Part shown: positions 1 to 5,792 of the stretch, in pieces
Numbering within the stretch: the stretch's first letter is position 1
Layout: each line of letters starts with the position of its first letter
The notes under the pieces: generated by a model
Databases searched by the model: none
The model's input: only the letters and a program-made list of their open reading frames with translations
What the model was told of the DNA's origin: nothing
Assembly: GCA_024275555.1 (NCBI GenBank)
Contig: JAJRYW010000640.1
Span: forward strand, 1 to 6,168
DNA from: Calditrichota bacterium
GTDB lineage: Bacteria; Calditrichota; Calditrichia; RBG-13-44-9; J075
Reading direction: 5' to 3'
Length of the DNA: 6,168 nt
Position numbers and translations under genes: made by a program

Positions 1-585
1 CAGGCGGGCTTCATAAAACTTGAGCGTGTTTTGCTGGAGAAACTTTTCGCTGATGGTAATGATATGCACATAATCCGCCTTGGCCTCAATTCGCAGGATG
101 TCTGCCACATGCACTAAGCGCATCTCGGCGCCTGTTTTGATGGGTATCTGCCCGAGCTTTTCCTGGCCGTGCTCAAAATCTTCCAGCGCTTTGCGGTACT
201 CTTCCGCCCTAAAACGCCGTTGCGCGATGTAGTCAAAGGCGCGCCGGATGGCGGCGTCAAAACGTTGGGCGGAAAAAGGCTTGAGCAAATAGTCTACCGC
301 TTCCAGTTCAAAGGCGTTTACTGCGTACTGATCATAGGCGGTGGTAAAAATAATTGCCGGGGGGTTGTCCACCAATCGGAGCATTTCCAGCCCGTTTAAG
401 CGGGGCATGCGAATGTCCAGGAAAACCAATTCCGGTTGGGCTTCGTTGATCATCTTTAACCCCGCAAACCCATTGTCTGCCTCGCCGACAAACCGAATCC
501 GGGAAAACCGCTTTAAATGCGATTTAATGATGCTGCGCGCTAACGGTTCATCGTCGATGATAATGGTGCGAATCGGTGGGGACAT
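1..585 (-). CDS. LytTR-family response regulator (LytT/AlgR type), C-terminus cut by window edge
   Basis: This is a cytoplasmic two-component response regulator that would bind DNA through a LytTR domain once phosphorylated by a partner histidine kinase. The first 195 residues are visible. The receiver domain (about residues 5-120) has the acidic pair D11-D12, the phosphoacceptor D57 in FLDIRMP, the conserved T81/T82 in IIFTTAYD, and the K102-P103 pair in LLKPF. After a charged linker (about 121-145), the LytTR domain begins with IPIKTGAEMRLVHVADILRI and continues through ADYVHI, as expected for the family. The gene is cut within this domain, and about 50 residues would complete a usual length of about 245. 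The ATG at 585 is chosen because the receiver fold begins right after it; a weak GGGAA lies upstream. A strong promoter sits 47 bases upstream. The partner kinase, often LytS/YehU-like, is not in the window. Confidence 0.93.
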   Translation of the reverse strand, partial: MSPPIRTIIIDDEPLARSIIKSHLKRFSRIRFVGEADNGFAGLKMINEAQPELVFLDIRMPRLNGLEMLRLVDNPPAIIFTTAYDQYAVNAFELEAVDYLLKPFSAQRFDAAIRRAFDYIAQRRFRAEEYRKALEDFEHGQEKLGQIPIKTGAEMRLVHVADILRIEAKADYVHIITISEKFLQQNTLKFYEARL

Positions 586-631
586 GGGTTTTTTCCCGGC
601 CGAAGTTATGTTCTTGGTTGAATTTTAAATA

Positions 632-660
632 AATATAGCGGTGAAACGGAGAGGTGTCAA
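632..660 (-). promoter_or_regulatory. Near-consensus sigma-70 promoter for the response regulator
   Basis: Read on the minus strand, TTGACA (660-655) is followed by a 17-base spacer (654-638) and TATATT (637-632). This is a perfect -35, ideal spacing and a near-perfect -10. Transcription would start near 625 and give a leader of about 40 bases before the ATG at 585. The promoter lies just downstream of the terminator at 683-728, so the regulator is probably its own transcription unit. Confidence 0.85.
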
Positions 661-682
661 GTAAATGGGAGGTGGGGCGGGC

Positions 683-728
683 AAAAAAATCTCCGCCTTT
701 TTCGAGCATCCCTGCTCTCAGGCGGAGA
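683..728 (-). terminator. Intrinsic terminator ending the small membrane protein unit
   Basis: On the minus strand, the 9-base arm TCTCCGCCT (728-720) pairs perfectly with AGGCGGAGA (698-690). Inside it is a second 5-bp stem, GAGCA (717-713) with TGCTC (708-704), closed by a four-base loop. Seven T residues (689-683) follow directly. On the plus strand the hairpin is followed by A residues, so it should terminate only minus-strand transcription. It isolates the unit starting at 1076 from the regulator promoter 23 bases further on. Confidence 0.85.
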
Positions 729-929
729 AAACAGCGGTACTTATGGTTGGCCGACAATTTTTTATTGGAGAAAGCCTCCTGTTAACGGCCCCGCTGCGGT
801 GGGATTCTCTGCCGGGAATCCCGCTGAGCAGTTGGCTGCCAACCTGCCCGTAAGCGGCGTTACGGTGTAAATACTCCATCTGAGCATACCTCTGCGAATT
901 CGCTGAACTTAATTAATCCGGCCCCGCAT
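729..929 (-). other. Structured non-coding stretch downstream of the small membrane protein gene
   Basis: Between the stop codon of the small gene and the terminator lie about 200 bases that can form three successive hairpins. The first is 797-807 with 816-826: 11 bp including two GU-type pairs, with core GGGATTC/GAATCCC. The second is 831-835 with 839-843 (GTTGG/CCAAC). The third is 848-853 with 860-865 (CCGTAA/TTACGG). This could be a structured 3' untranslated region, a small RNA released from it, or a dispersed palindromic repeat. It does not match any RNA family I know: I looked for SRP RNA, 6S RNA, tmRNA and RNase P motifs. A 53-codon minus-strand reading frame (879-718) with GAGG 9 bases upstream overlaps it, but its stop lies inside the terminator stem, so I do not call it a gene. 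Confidence 0.4.
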
Positions 930-1076
930 CTACCTGGGCATCATCGTACCGAAGAAAAAAATGGCGGCGATAGCGGTCATGAGGAAGATCAGCACCCAGA
1001 GTTGGATGATGATTGCGCGACGCCTGCGCTGCCGCTTATGCGCACACCACTCGCCAAAGTTCTTGAAAGGTTTCAT
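930..1076 (-). CDS. Small single-pass membrane protein (48 aa), unknown function
   Basis: I do not recognise this protein. It has 48 residues: a polar N-terminus, a very basic stretch at residues 13-20 (HKRQRRRR), then one hydrophobic helix at about residues 22-42 (IIIQLWVLIFL through AAIFFF), and a short tail ending MMPR. The basic stretch before the helix predicts an N-inside, C-outside inner-membrane protein by the positive-inside rule. The start is secure: AAGGAGGT lies four bases upstream of the ATG, the best ribosome-binding site in the window. The unit is monocistronic as far as can be seen, ending at the terminator at 683-728. No enzymatic motif is visible. It could be a regulatory small membrane protein, a subunit accessory or a type I toxin-like peptide; the sequence does not decide between these. 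Confidence 0.7.
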   Translation of the reverse strand: MKPFKNFGEWCAHKRQRRRRAIIIQLWVLIFLMTAIAAIFFFGTMMPR

Positions 1077-1080
1077 GACG

Positions 1081-1088
1081 ACCTCCTT
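1081..1088 (-). promoter_or_regulatory. Perfect Shine-Dalgarno sequence of the small membrane protein gene
   Basis: The minus strand reads AAGGAGGT here, fully complementary to the 16S rRNA 3' end and four bases from the ATG at 1076. It is the main evidence that this short reading frame is translated, and it fixes its start. Confidence 0.85.
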
Positions 1089-1189
1089 TTGTGAAAGGTT
1101 ATATCTGGCAACGGATATAGAAATCCGCTGCTGATTTAGGTCTCAACTTGGATAATCTGCGGGTTCTGCCGGTCGAGTATTCTGAGGGG

Positions 1190-1256
1190 CGGCAACGCTG
1201 AATCAGGGGAGAGTCGGCAACGCTCGCAAGAGCAGGAACACTGTAGCCGAATCAGG
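1190..1256. repeat. Imperfect tandem repeat, CGGCAACGCT plus GAATCAGG
   Basis: CGGCAACGCT occurs at 1190-1199 and again at 1215-1224, 25 bases apart. GAATCAGG occurs directly after the first copy (1200-1207) and again at 1249-1256. The second unit therefore looks like the first with about 24 extra bases inserted, and the insert includes a GCAA-capped hairpin. It may be a decayed duplication or a pair of binding sites; its function is unknown. Confidence 0.55.
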
Positions 1257-1266
1257 ATGTGTGCTC

Positions 1267-1292
1267 GTTTAAAAATCTATCGAAATTTAAAC
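1267..1292. promoter_or_regulatory. AT-rich inverted repeat, possible operator
   Basis: GTTTAAA (1267-1273) is an exact inverted match of TTTAAAC (1286-1292), with a 12-base spacer. The arm centres are 19 bases apart, roughly two helical turns, which suits a dimeric regulator. It could serve either divergent gene. AT-rich dyads also arise by chance, so support is limited. Confidence 0.3.
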
Positions 1293-1320
1293 TTGTTTTT
1301 TGTGGTGTTTGGAAAGACCT

Positions 1321-1349
1321 GCTTAACTAAGCGTTATATTACATATAAC
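1321..1349. promoter_or_regulatory. Two adjacent dyads, possible operator
   Basis: GCTTA-AC-TAAGC (1321-1332) is followed without a gap by GTTATAT-TAC-ATATAAC (1333-1349), a perfect 7-bp dyad centred on 1341. They lie about 100 bases upstream of the -35 of the rightward promoter. An AGGAG follows at 1350-1354 but no open frame starts after it. The cluster could be a regulator-binding site; no specific regulator family is indicated. Confidence 0.35.
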
Positions 1350-1412
1350 AGGAGTTGTAAGAAGTAAGTTCCAAAATAATAAAAAATTAGATCAGCTTGG
1401 TGTGTGTAAGCT

Positions 1413-1439
1413 CCGGCTTGTGATTTCCGGCCGGTTTTT
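1413..1439 (+). terminator. Weak terminator-like hairpin before the dehydrogenase promoter
   Basis: CCGGC (1413-1417) can pair with GCCGG (1430-1434) across a 12-base loop, followed by five T residues (1435-1439). A second small stem, AGCTT/AAGCT, lies just before it (1394-1398 and 1408-1412). The stem is short and there is no plus-strand gene upstream in the window, so it may instead end a small transcript or be chance. Confidence 0.25.
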
Positions 1440-1444
1440 GTAGA

Positions 1445-1473
1445 TTGACAGCAAATAATCATGCACATATAAG
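1445..1473 (+). promoter_or_regulatory. Near-consensus sigma-70 promoter for the dehydrogenase operon
   Basis: A perfect -35 TTGACA (1445-1450), a 17-base spacer and a -10 TATAAG (1468-1473) precede the dehydrogenase gene. Transcription would begin near 1480, giving a leader of about 32 bases that includes the GGAGAGG ribosome-binding site at 1503-1509. It probably drives the dehydrogenase and the phosphatase reading frame behind it. Confidence 0.85.
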
Positions 1474-1511
1474 GGCGTCCCATTTAGGGGTGAATAAATT
1501 TTGGAGAGGTT

Positions 1512-2282
1512 ATGGCAACAAACCGTTGGACGTTAAAGGGGAAAACAGCCCTGGTAACCGGGGGCACGCGGGGAATCGGTAAAGCGGTGGTAGAGGAGTT
1601 AATACAATTTGGCGCGCGGGTGTTTGTGGTCGCCCGTAATCAGAGTTTGCTGGAAGAGCGCCTGGAACAATGGAAAGCTGCCGGGGGATCGGCGACCGGT
1701 ATTGCCGCAGACGTCAGTCATGCAGATGAACTGGTACGCCTGTTTAGCGACTTGAACCAACAGACCGATCGCCTGGATATACTGATCAACAATGTCGGCA
1801 CGAATATCCGCAAGGCGATTGTGGAGTATAGCGAGGAGGAAATCGAGTTCATTCTGAGCACTAACCTGCTGTCAACCCTGTCGATCTGCCGCCTGGCCTA
1901 TCCGCTGCTGGTCAAAGCAGGAGCGGCCAGCATCGTCAATATGAGCTCGGTGGCGGGATTGACCCATCTGAAGACCGGCGCGCCTTATGGCATATCCAAA
2001 GCCGCCCTGGTGCAGTTAAGCCGCAACCTGGCCGGAGAGTGGGCCGGGGAGGGCATCCGTGTGAACGTGGTGGCGCCCTGGTATATTTATACCTCTTTAA
2101 CCAAGCCGCTCCTGGAACAATCCGCTTACCGGGAGGCTGTTTTGGCCCGCACTCCCCTGGGGAGAATCGGCGCCCCGGAAGAAGTTGCTGCGCTTACCGT
2201 ATTTTTGTGCCTGCCGGCTGCATCCTACATTACCGGGCAATGTATTGCCGTGGACGGCGGATTTATGATTAACGGATTTTAA
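1512..2282 (+). CDS. Short-chain dehydrogenase/reductase, tropinone reductase-like
   Basis: This is a classical SDR oxidoreductase of 256 residues, a normal length for the family, expected to be a cytosolic NAD(P)H-dependent tetramer. The cofactor motif TGGTRGIG is at residues 16-23, and R20 and the R42 region suggest NADPH preference. The structural NNVG is at 93-96, N118 is present, and the catalytic S146, Y159 and K163 are all intact (SSVAG and YGISK). The Rossmann fold ends with a typical TGQ and VDGG near the C-terminus. The NNVGTN and LSRNLAGEWA segments and the VAPWYI motif at 188-192 are like plant tropinone reductases and their bacterial relatives. The substrate cannot be read from this; many such bacterial enzymes act on other ketones or sugar acids. 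The start is supported by GGAGAGG (1503-1509) just upstream. The phosphatase gene follows after 20 bases, so the two are likely cotranscribed. Confidence 0.93.
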   Translation: MATNRWTLKGKTALVTGGTRGIGKAVVEELIQFGARVFVVARNQSLLEERLEQWKAAGGSATGIAADVSHADELVRLFSDLNQQTDRLDILINNVGTNIRKAIVEYSEEEIEFILSTNLLSTLSICRLAYPLLVKAGAASIVNMSSVAGLTHLKTGAPYGISKAALVQLSRNLAGEWAGEGIRVNVVAPWYIYTSLTKPLLEQSAYREAVLARTPLGRIGAPEEVAALTVFLCLPAASYITGQCIAVDGGFMINGF

Positions 2283-2302
2283 GAGAGCCGGGGAGACGAT
2301 TC

Positions 2303-2986
2303 GTGATTCGAGCCGTTATTTTTGATATGGACGGTCTTTTGATTGACAGTGAGCCGCTCTGGCAAGAAGCCGAAATTGCAGAATTCAAAGCGGTGGGTGT
2401 TGCGATGACCCGGGAAATGTGTCGGGAAGTCATGGGAATGCGCATCGATGAGGTGATCCGCTATTGGCAGCAAAAACTCGGGTGGGATACCACCGCAGCA
2501 ACCCCGGAAACATTAAAAGAGCGCATCCTTCAGCACTTGTTTATGCTGATCGACACGAAAGGTGAATTGTTGCCGGGGGTAATGGCGGCATTGTCGTCCG
2601 CCCGGCGCCTGGGATTGACGCCGGCGTTGGCTTCTTCCTCCGATTACCGGGTTATTGATGTGGTGCTGGATAAGTTCGGCCTGCGCTCCTTCTTTTCGGT
2701 AATCCATTCTGCCGAAGAGGAAGCGCTGGGTAAACCGCACCCGGCAGTATATTTGCGCACGGCATAAAAATTGTCGCTGCCGCCGGAAACTTGTCTGGCC
2801 GTGGAAGATTCCCTGAACGGTTTAAAATCCGCCAAAGCGGCCGGGATGATTTGCGCCGTGGTTCCGGAAAAGGGCGTTGCCAGTCACCCGGGTTTCTCCC
2901 AGGCCGACTATCGTTTTTCAACCTTGAAGCAATTTGCGGAAAACCTGGGATGGATTGTCGAGAATGAGGCGCGACGCGTGGGGTAA
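2303..2986 (+). pseudogene. HAD-family sugar-phosphate phosphatase (YniC/HxpB-like) interrupted by one in-frame stop
   Basis: Read through, this would be a 227-residue HAD phosphatase of the beta-phosphoglucomutase/2-deoxyglucose-6-phosphatase group, cytosolic and acting on small sugar phosphates. Visible are motif I FDMDG (nucleophile D8, acid D10), a helical cap (about 17-85), the motif II serines S111-S113, motif III K144 in GKPHP, and motif IV E168-D169 in AVEDS followed by NGLKSA. A TAA at 2765-2767 (codon 155) stops translation between motifs III and IV. The frame is the same on both sides and the family alignment continues without a gap (YLRTA, then a K or E position, then KLSLPPE). 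A single first-base change from AAA, GAA or CAA explains it. The 154-residue product would lack the metal-binding acids and should be inactive. The start is GTG with GGGGAG seven bases upstream. A TTG at 2771 has no ribosome-binding site. A base-calling error or stop readthrough remain possible. Confidence 0.85.
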
Positions 2987-3106
2987 GTAGAGTTCTACTT
3001 TCCCGAGGGTGGATAAATGAGTTTGCAAAAAAAATCTTTTTCCCAACCAACTTCCAATTTGATACGTAGCGATGTAAAACCAGTAAAAGCCGTGTGGAGA
3101 AAATTT

Positions 3107-5029
3107 ATGAGAAACACCCTGTATTCCTGGAGCGCCATAGTTTTTATGGCGGTAATCCTGGTTTCCTGTCAGAAATCCGGTGTTCGCGAAGCGCCTGTCT
3201 ATACCATTGAACAGTTTATGAACACCACTGCGATTACGGGCAGTTCTTTTTCTTATGACGGCCGGCGAATCCTGTTTACCAGCGACAAATCGGGAATTTT
3301 TAACGGCTACACGATGCCTGTTAAAGGCGGGCCGGCGACCCAGGTAACCCACTCTGACAGTAATTCCATCTTTACCGTTTCCTTCTTTCCCGGCGATGAC
3401 CGTATCCTGTTTATGAGCGATCGGGAAGGCAATGAAATTTGGCATATTTATATGCGGGATAGCGATGGAAGCGTACGCGACCTGACCCCTTTCCCCGGGG
3501 CCCGCTCTACCTTTTTCGGCTGGTCGCATGATCTGAGCAGTTTCTACTTTCTATGCAACCGGCGCGACCCCCGGGCGCTGGACCTTTACAAAATGGCTAT
3601 CGATGATTTTACCCCCGAACTAATTTTTCAGAATGACAACCGATACATTGTGGAAGCTATTTCGGCGGATGAGCGCTACCTGGCGCTGGTAAAGAGCATC
3701 ACCCGCAAGAACTCCGAGATGTACCTGCACGATCTCCGCAGCGGCGAAACCCGGCATCTTTCCCCGCATAAAGGGGACATCAACTACTTTCCGGTAACCT
3801 TCAGCAACGATTCCCGCAATCTTTATTACCTGACCGATGAAGGCAGCGAGTTTACCTACCTGAAGCGCTTCAGCCTGGACAGCGGCGAAAAGCAGGTGGT
3901 GGAGAAGACCAATTGGGATATCATGTACGCCTATTTTTCTTATAATGAAAAATACCTGGTGATCGGGATTAATAACGACGCCCGAACCCAGATCAAGATT
4001 TATGAGACAGCGACCTGGAGCGAAGTGCCGCTGCCCAAGTTCCCCTCCGGAGATATTACCCAGGTGCGCATTTCCCGTGATGAAAAGCTGATGAGTTTTT
4101 ATGTCGACGGTTCGCGCTCCCCCAAAAATCTCTATCTTTACCGATTTGCCACCGGGAAGTATCGGAAACTCACCGAATCGCTCTCCCCGGAAATTGATGA
4201 AAAGGATTTGGTCGACGCCGTGGTGGTGCGTTACCGATCTTTTGACGGTCTGGAAATTCCGGCGCTTCTCTATAAACCGCACTCGGTAAAGCCGGACCGC
4301 ACCGCTCCCGGGTTGATCTGGGTGCACGGCGGACCGGGCGGCCAATCCCGGGTTGGCTACCGCGCCCTGATCCAGTACCTGGTGAATCACGGCTACGTGG
4401 TATTGGCGGTCAATAATCGCGGCAGCAGCGGCTATGGCAAAACCTTCTTCCAGTTGGACGATCGCCGTCATGGCGAGGATGACCTGGAAGATTGCATCGA
4501 AGGCAAAAACTACCTGGTTGCCAAGGGTCTGGCAGACCCCGATCGCGTGGGGATTATCGGGGGAAGTTACGGGGGCTATATGGTGCTGGCGGCCTTGGCA
4601 TTCCGACCGGGAGAGTTTGCCGTTGGGGTGGACCTGTTTGGCATATCCAACTGGCTGCGTACTCTCAAAAATATTCCGGCCTGGTGGGAAGCTTACCGGG
4701 AGGCGCTCTACCAGGAAATGGGTAATCCGGAAACGGATGAAGCCTATCTGCGGGAGATCTCCCCCTTGTTCCACGCCGACGACATCCGCCGCCCGCTGAT
4801 GGTGCTGCAGGGCACCAATGATCCCCGGGTGCTCAAATCCGAATCGGACGATATCGTTGCGGCGGTAGCCAGGAACGGCGTTCCCCACGAATATTTACTT
4901 TTTGAAGATGAAGGGCATGGTTTCACAAAAAAAGCCAATCGAATTAAGGGTTACCGGGCCATCCTGAACTTTTTAGATAAACACTTAAAGAATAGCGCCG
5001 GATTGCAAGAGCCGGCACGCCGGGAATAA
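3107..5029 (+). CDS. Lipoprotein S9-family serine peptidase (prolyl oligopeptidase / DPP-acylaminoacyl peptidase-like)
   Basis: This 640-residue envelope peptidase should cleave peptides, possibly with a proline or acyl-amino-acid preference. Residues 1-20 form a lipoprotein signal with lipobox LVSC, so C21 would be lipidated; residue +2 is Gln, not Asp. A beta-propeller with repeated strands such as SYDGRRILFTSD and RISRDEKLMSFYVDG fills about residues 35-350. The alpha/beta hydrolase domain (about 370-635) has the oxyanion region HGGPGG (407-412), NNRGSSGYG (436-444), catalytic S487 in GGSYGG, D572 in GTNDPRV and H604 in EGHGF. All three are present, so it should be active. The ATG at 3107 is chosen over the longer in-frame ATG at 3017 because it has GGAG seven bases upstream and starts exactly at a lipoprotein signal; the longer version would bury that signal 30 residues in. 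The M23 gene follows after 23 bases. Confidence 0.93.
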   Translation: MRNTLYSWSAIVFMAVILVSCQKSGVREAPVYTIEQFMNTTAITGSSFSYDGRRILFTSDKSGIFNGYTMPVKGGPATQVTHSDSNSIFTVSFFPGDDRILFMSDREGNEIWHIYMRDSDGSVRDLTPFPGARSTFFGWSHDLSSFYFLCNRRDPRALDLYKMAIDDFTPELIFQNDNRYIVEAISADERYLALVKSITRKNSEMYLHDLRSGETRHLSPHKGDINYFPVTFSNDSRNLYYLTDEGSEFTYLKRFSLDSGEKQVVEKTNWDIMYAYFSYNEKYLVIGINNDARTQIKIYETATWSEVPLPKFPSGDITQVRISRDEKLMSFYVDGSRSPKNLYLYRFATGKYRKLTESLSPEIDEKDLVDAVVVRYRSFDGLEIPALLYKPHSVKPDRTAPGLIWVHGGPGGQSRVGYRALIQYLVNHGYVVLAVNNRGSSGYGKTFFQLDDRRHGEDDLEDCIEGKNYLVAKGLADPDRVGIIGGSYGGYMVLAALAFRPGEFAVGVDLFGISNWLRTLKNIPAWWEAYREALYQEMGNPETDEAYLREISPLFHADDIRRPLMVLQGTNDPRVLKSESDDIVAAVARNGVPHEYLLFEDEGHGFTKKANRIKGYRAILNFLDKHLKNSAGLQEPARRE

Positions 5030-5052
5030 ACGTATTGCAGAGGTGTGTGAAT

Positions 5053-5562
5053 ATGCAGAAAGTAAAATTCTACTATTTCGGTAAAGTGATGGCGTTTTTG
5101 ACGGTCCTCTTTCTAATGCTTAGTTTTACCGCGCAGGCGTGGGAAGCGCGGGCCGATAAAGACTCAGAATTCCACACGCCCTTAAAAACCGGGCGGATCA
5201 GCGCCGATTTTGGTGAACTGTTGCATCCCCTCACCAGAAAAAAGCAGATGCACACCGGCGTGGATATTGCTGAAAAATCCGGTGTGCTGGTGTTTGCCAG
5301 TTTGAAGGGCGTGGTAGAGAAAGTTGCCGAGGATGACCGGCGCGGAAAATATATCATTCTCAGCCACATCAACGGATACAGCACTTACTACGGGCATCTG
5401 AGCGAGGTGCTGGTCAAGCCGGGGCAGACGGTGCGCCAGGAGCAGGCGATTGGCAAGGTGGGCAATACCGGCGTGTCTAGTGCGCCGCATTTGCATTTCG
5501 AAATCCGCAAAGATGAGCGCCCCCTCGATCCGCAGGATTTTGTCGATTTTCCGTTTGAATAA
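5053..5562 (+). CDS. Secreted M23-family (LytM-type) metalloendopeptidase
   Basis: This 169-residue protein is a zinc endopeptidase of the type that cuts peptidoglycan cross-bridges or stem peptides. Residues 1-29 form a signal peptide with a hydrophobic core (about 13-25) and a likely cleavage after AQA. The peptidase domain (about 40-165) carries the complete zinc site: H67 and D71 in HTGVD, and H148 in HLHFE. The catalytic histidines are H115 (YYGHLS) and H146, so it is not one of the inactive EnvC/NlpD-type activators. The protein is little more than the catalytic domain, with no LysM, SH3 or coiled-coil region, so targeting must come from elsewhere. The ATG at 5053 is chosen because AGAGGTG lies nine bases upstream and the signal peptide starts there; a TTG at 5035 in the same frame has no support. 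It is probably cotranscribed with the S9 peptidase. No clear intrinsic terminator follows. Confidence 0.92.
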   Translation: MQKVKFYYFGKVMAFLTVLFLMLSFTAQAWEARADKDSEFHTPLKTGRISADFGELLHPLTRKKQMHTGVDIAEKSGVLVFASLKGVVEKVAEDDRRGKYIILSHINGYSTYYGHLSEVLVKPGQTVRQEQAIGKVGNTGVSSAPHLHFEIRKDERPLDPQDFVDFPFE

Positions 5563-5792
5563 TCTTCCTTGATTTGCCCGGGTAAGCTGCCGAGAGTACC
5601 GGGGGCAGAGTACTTAAAAAACTCCGCCTGCTACTGCCTTCATCAACTCATAGCGGTTGCGTATTGAGTTTTATCTGACGCAGAGAATCGCTGATCAATC
5701 TTTAACTCTTGTTCCGCGCTGTTCAGTCTGCTTCAGTGTCCATCAACGTCAAATTTTATGCTTGATATTTGCGCTTAAACTAAACGGACTCT
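5563..5792. other. Intergenic gap with a hairpin but no clear promoter or terminator
   Basis: Just after the M23 stop, 5575-5584 can fold with 5597-5607 (GGTA/TACC plus an interrupted GC-rich extension). There is no T-run on the plus strand, so it is not a standard terminator. The 7-base word AGAGTAC is repeated 14 bases apart (5593-5599 and 5607-5613). I find no good promoter for the next gene. A TTG-initiated reading frame beginning at 5657 overlaps the next gene out of frame and has no protein-like features. Confidence 0.5.

Larger units (their letters stand above)
1089..1444. other. Divergent intergenic region without a visible gene
   Basis: This stretch separates the leftward small membrane protein gene from the rightward dehydrogenase gene, and no reading frame in it is convincing. 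It contains the direct repeats, dyads and weak hairpin listed separately. Near the left gene there are two further small inverted repeats: ATATC (1101-1105) with GATAT (1114-1118), and AAATC (1121-1125) with GATTT (1133-1137). A hairpin with a GCAA tetraloop, GCTC-GCAA-GAGC, is at 1222-1233. The leftward promoter is not clear: TATAAC (1103-1098, minus) is a plausible -10 but has no good -35. Confidence 0.6.

Noticed and set aside
341..628. Plus-strand frame of 95 codons opposite the response regulator
   Set aside because: It is antisense to a clear receiver domain and has no features of its own.
665..853. Plus-strand frame of 62 codons in the hairpin region
   Set aside because: It runs through the terminator and hairpins, has no promoter, and the same stretch is open in other frames as well.
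729..929. Known structured RNA (SRP RNA, 6S RNA, tmRNA, RNase P or a common riboswitch)
   Set aside because: None of the conserved core motifs of these families is present on either strand.
1161..1180. tRNA-like T-arm (GGTCGAGTAT)
   Set aside because: There is no matching anticodon arm, D-arm or acceptor stem around it.
2771..2986. Separate gene starting at TTG after the in-frame stop
   Set aside because: It has no ribosome-binding site, and its product is exactly the C-terminal part of the HAD phosphatase in the same frame, so it is a fragment of the interrupted gene.
2985..3001. Hairpin AAGTAGA/TCTACTT after the phosphatase frame as a terminator
   Set aside because: The stem is AT-rich with almost no loop, and only three T residues occur in the second arm, so termination is unlikely.
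2918..3529. Minus-strand open frame of 203 codons
   Set aside because: It overlaps the end of the phosphatase and the start of the S9 gene, and its translation has no recognisable domain or ribosome-binding site.
3620..4888. Minus-strand open frame of 422 codons opposite the S9 peptidase gene
   Set aside because: It lies entirely within the S9 coding region, shows no protein-family motifs and is explained by codon bias on the opposite strand.
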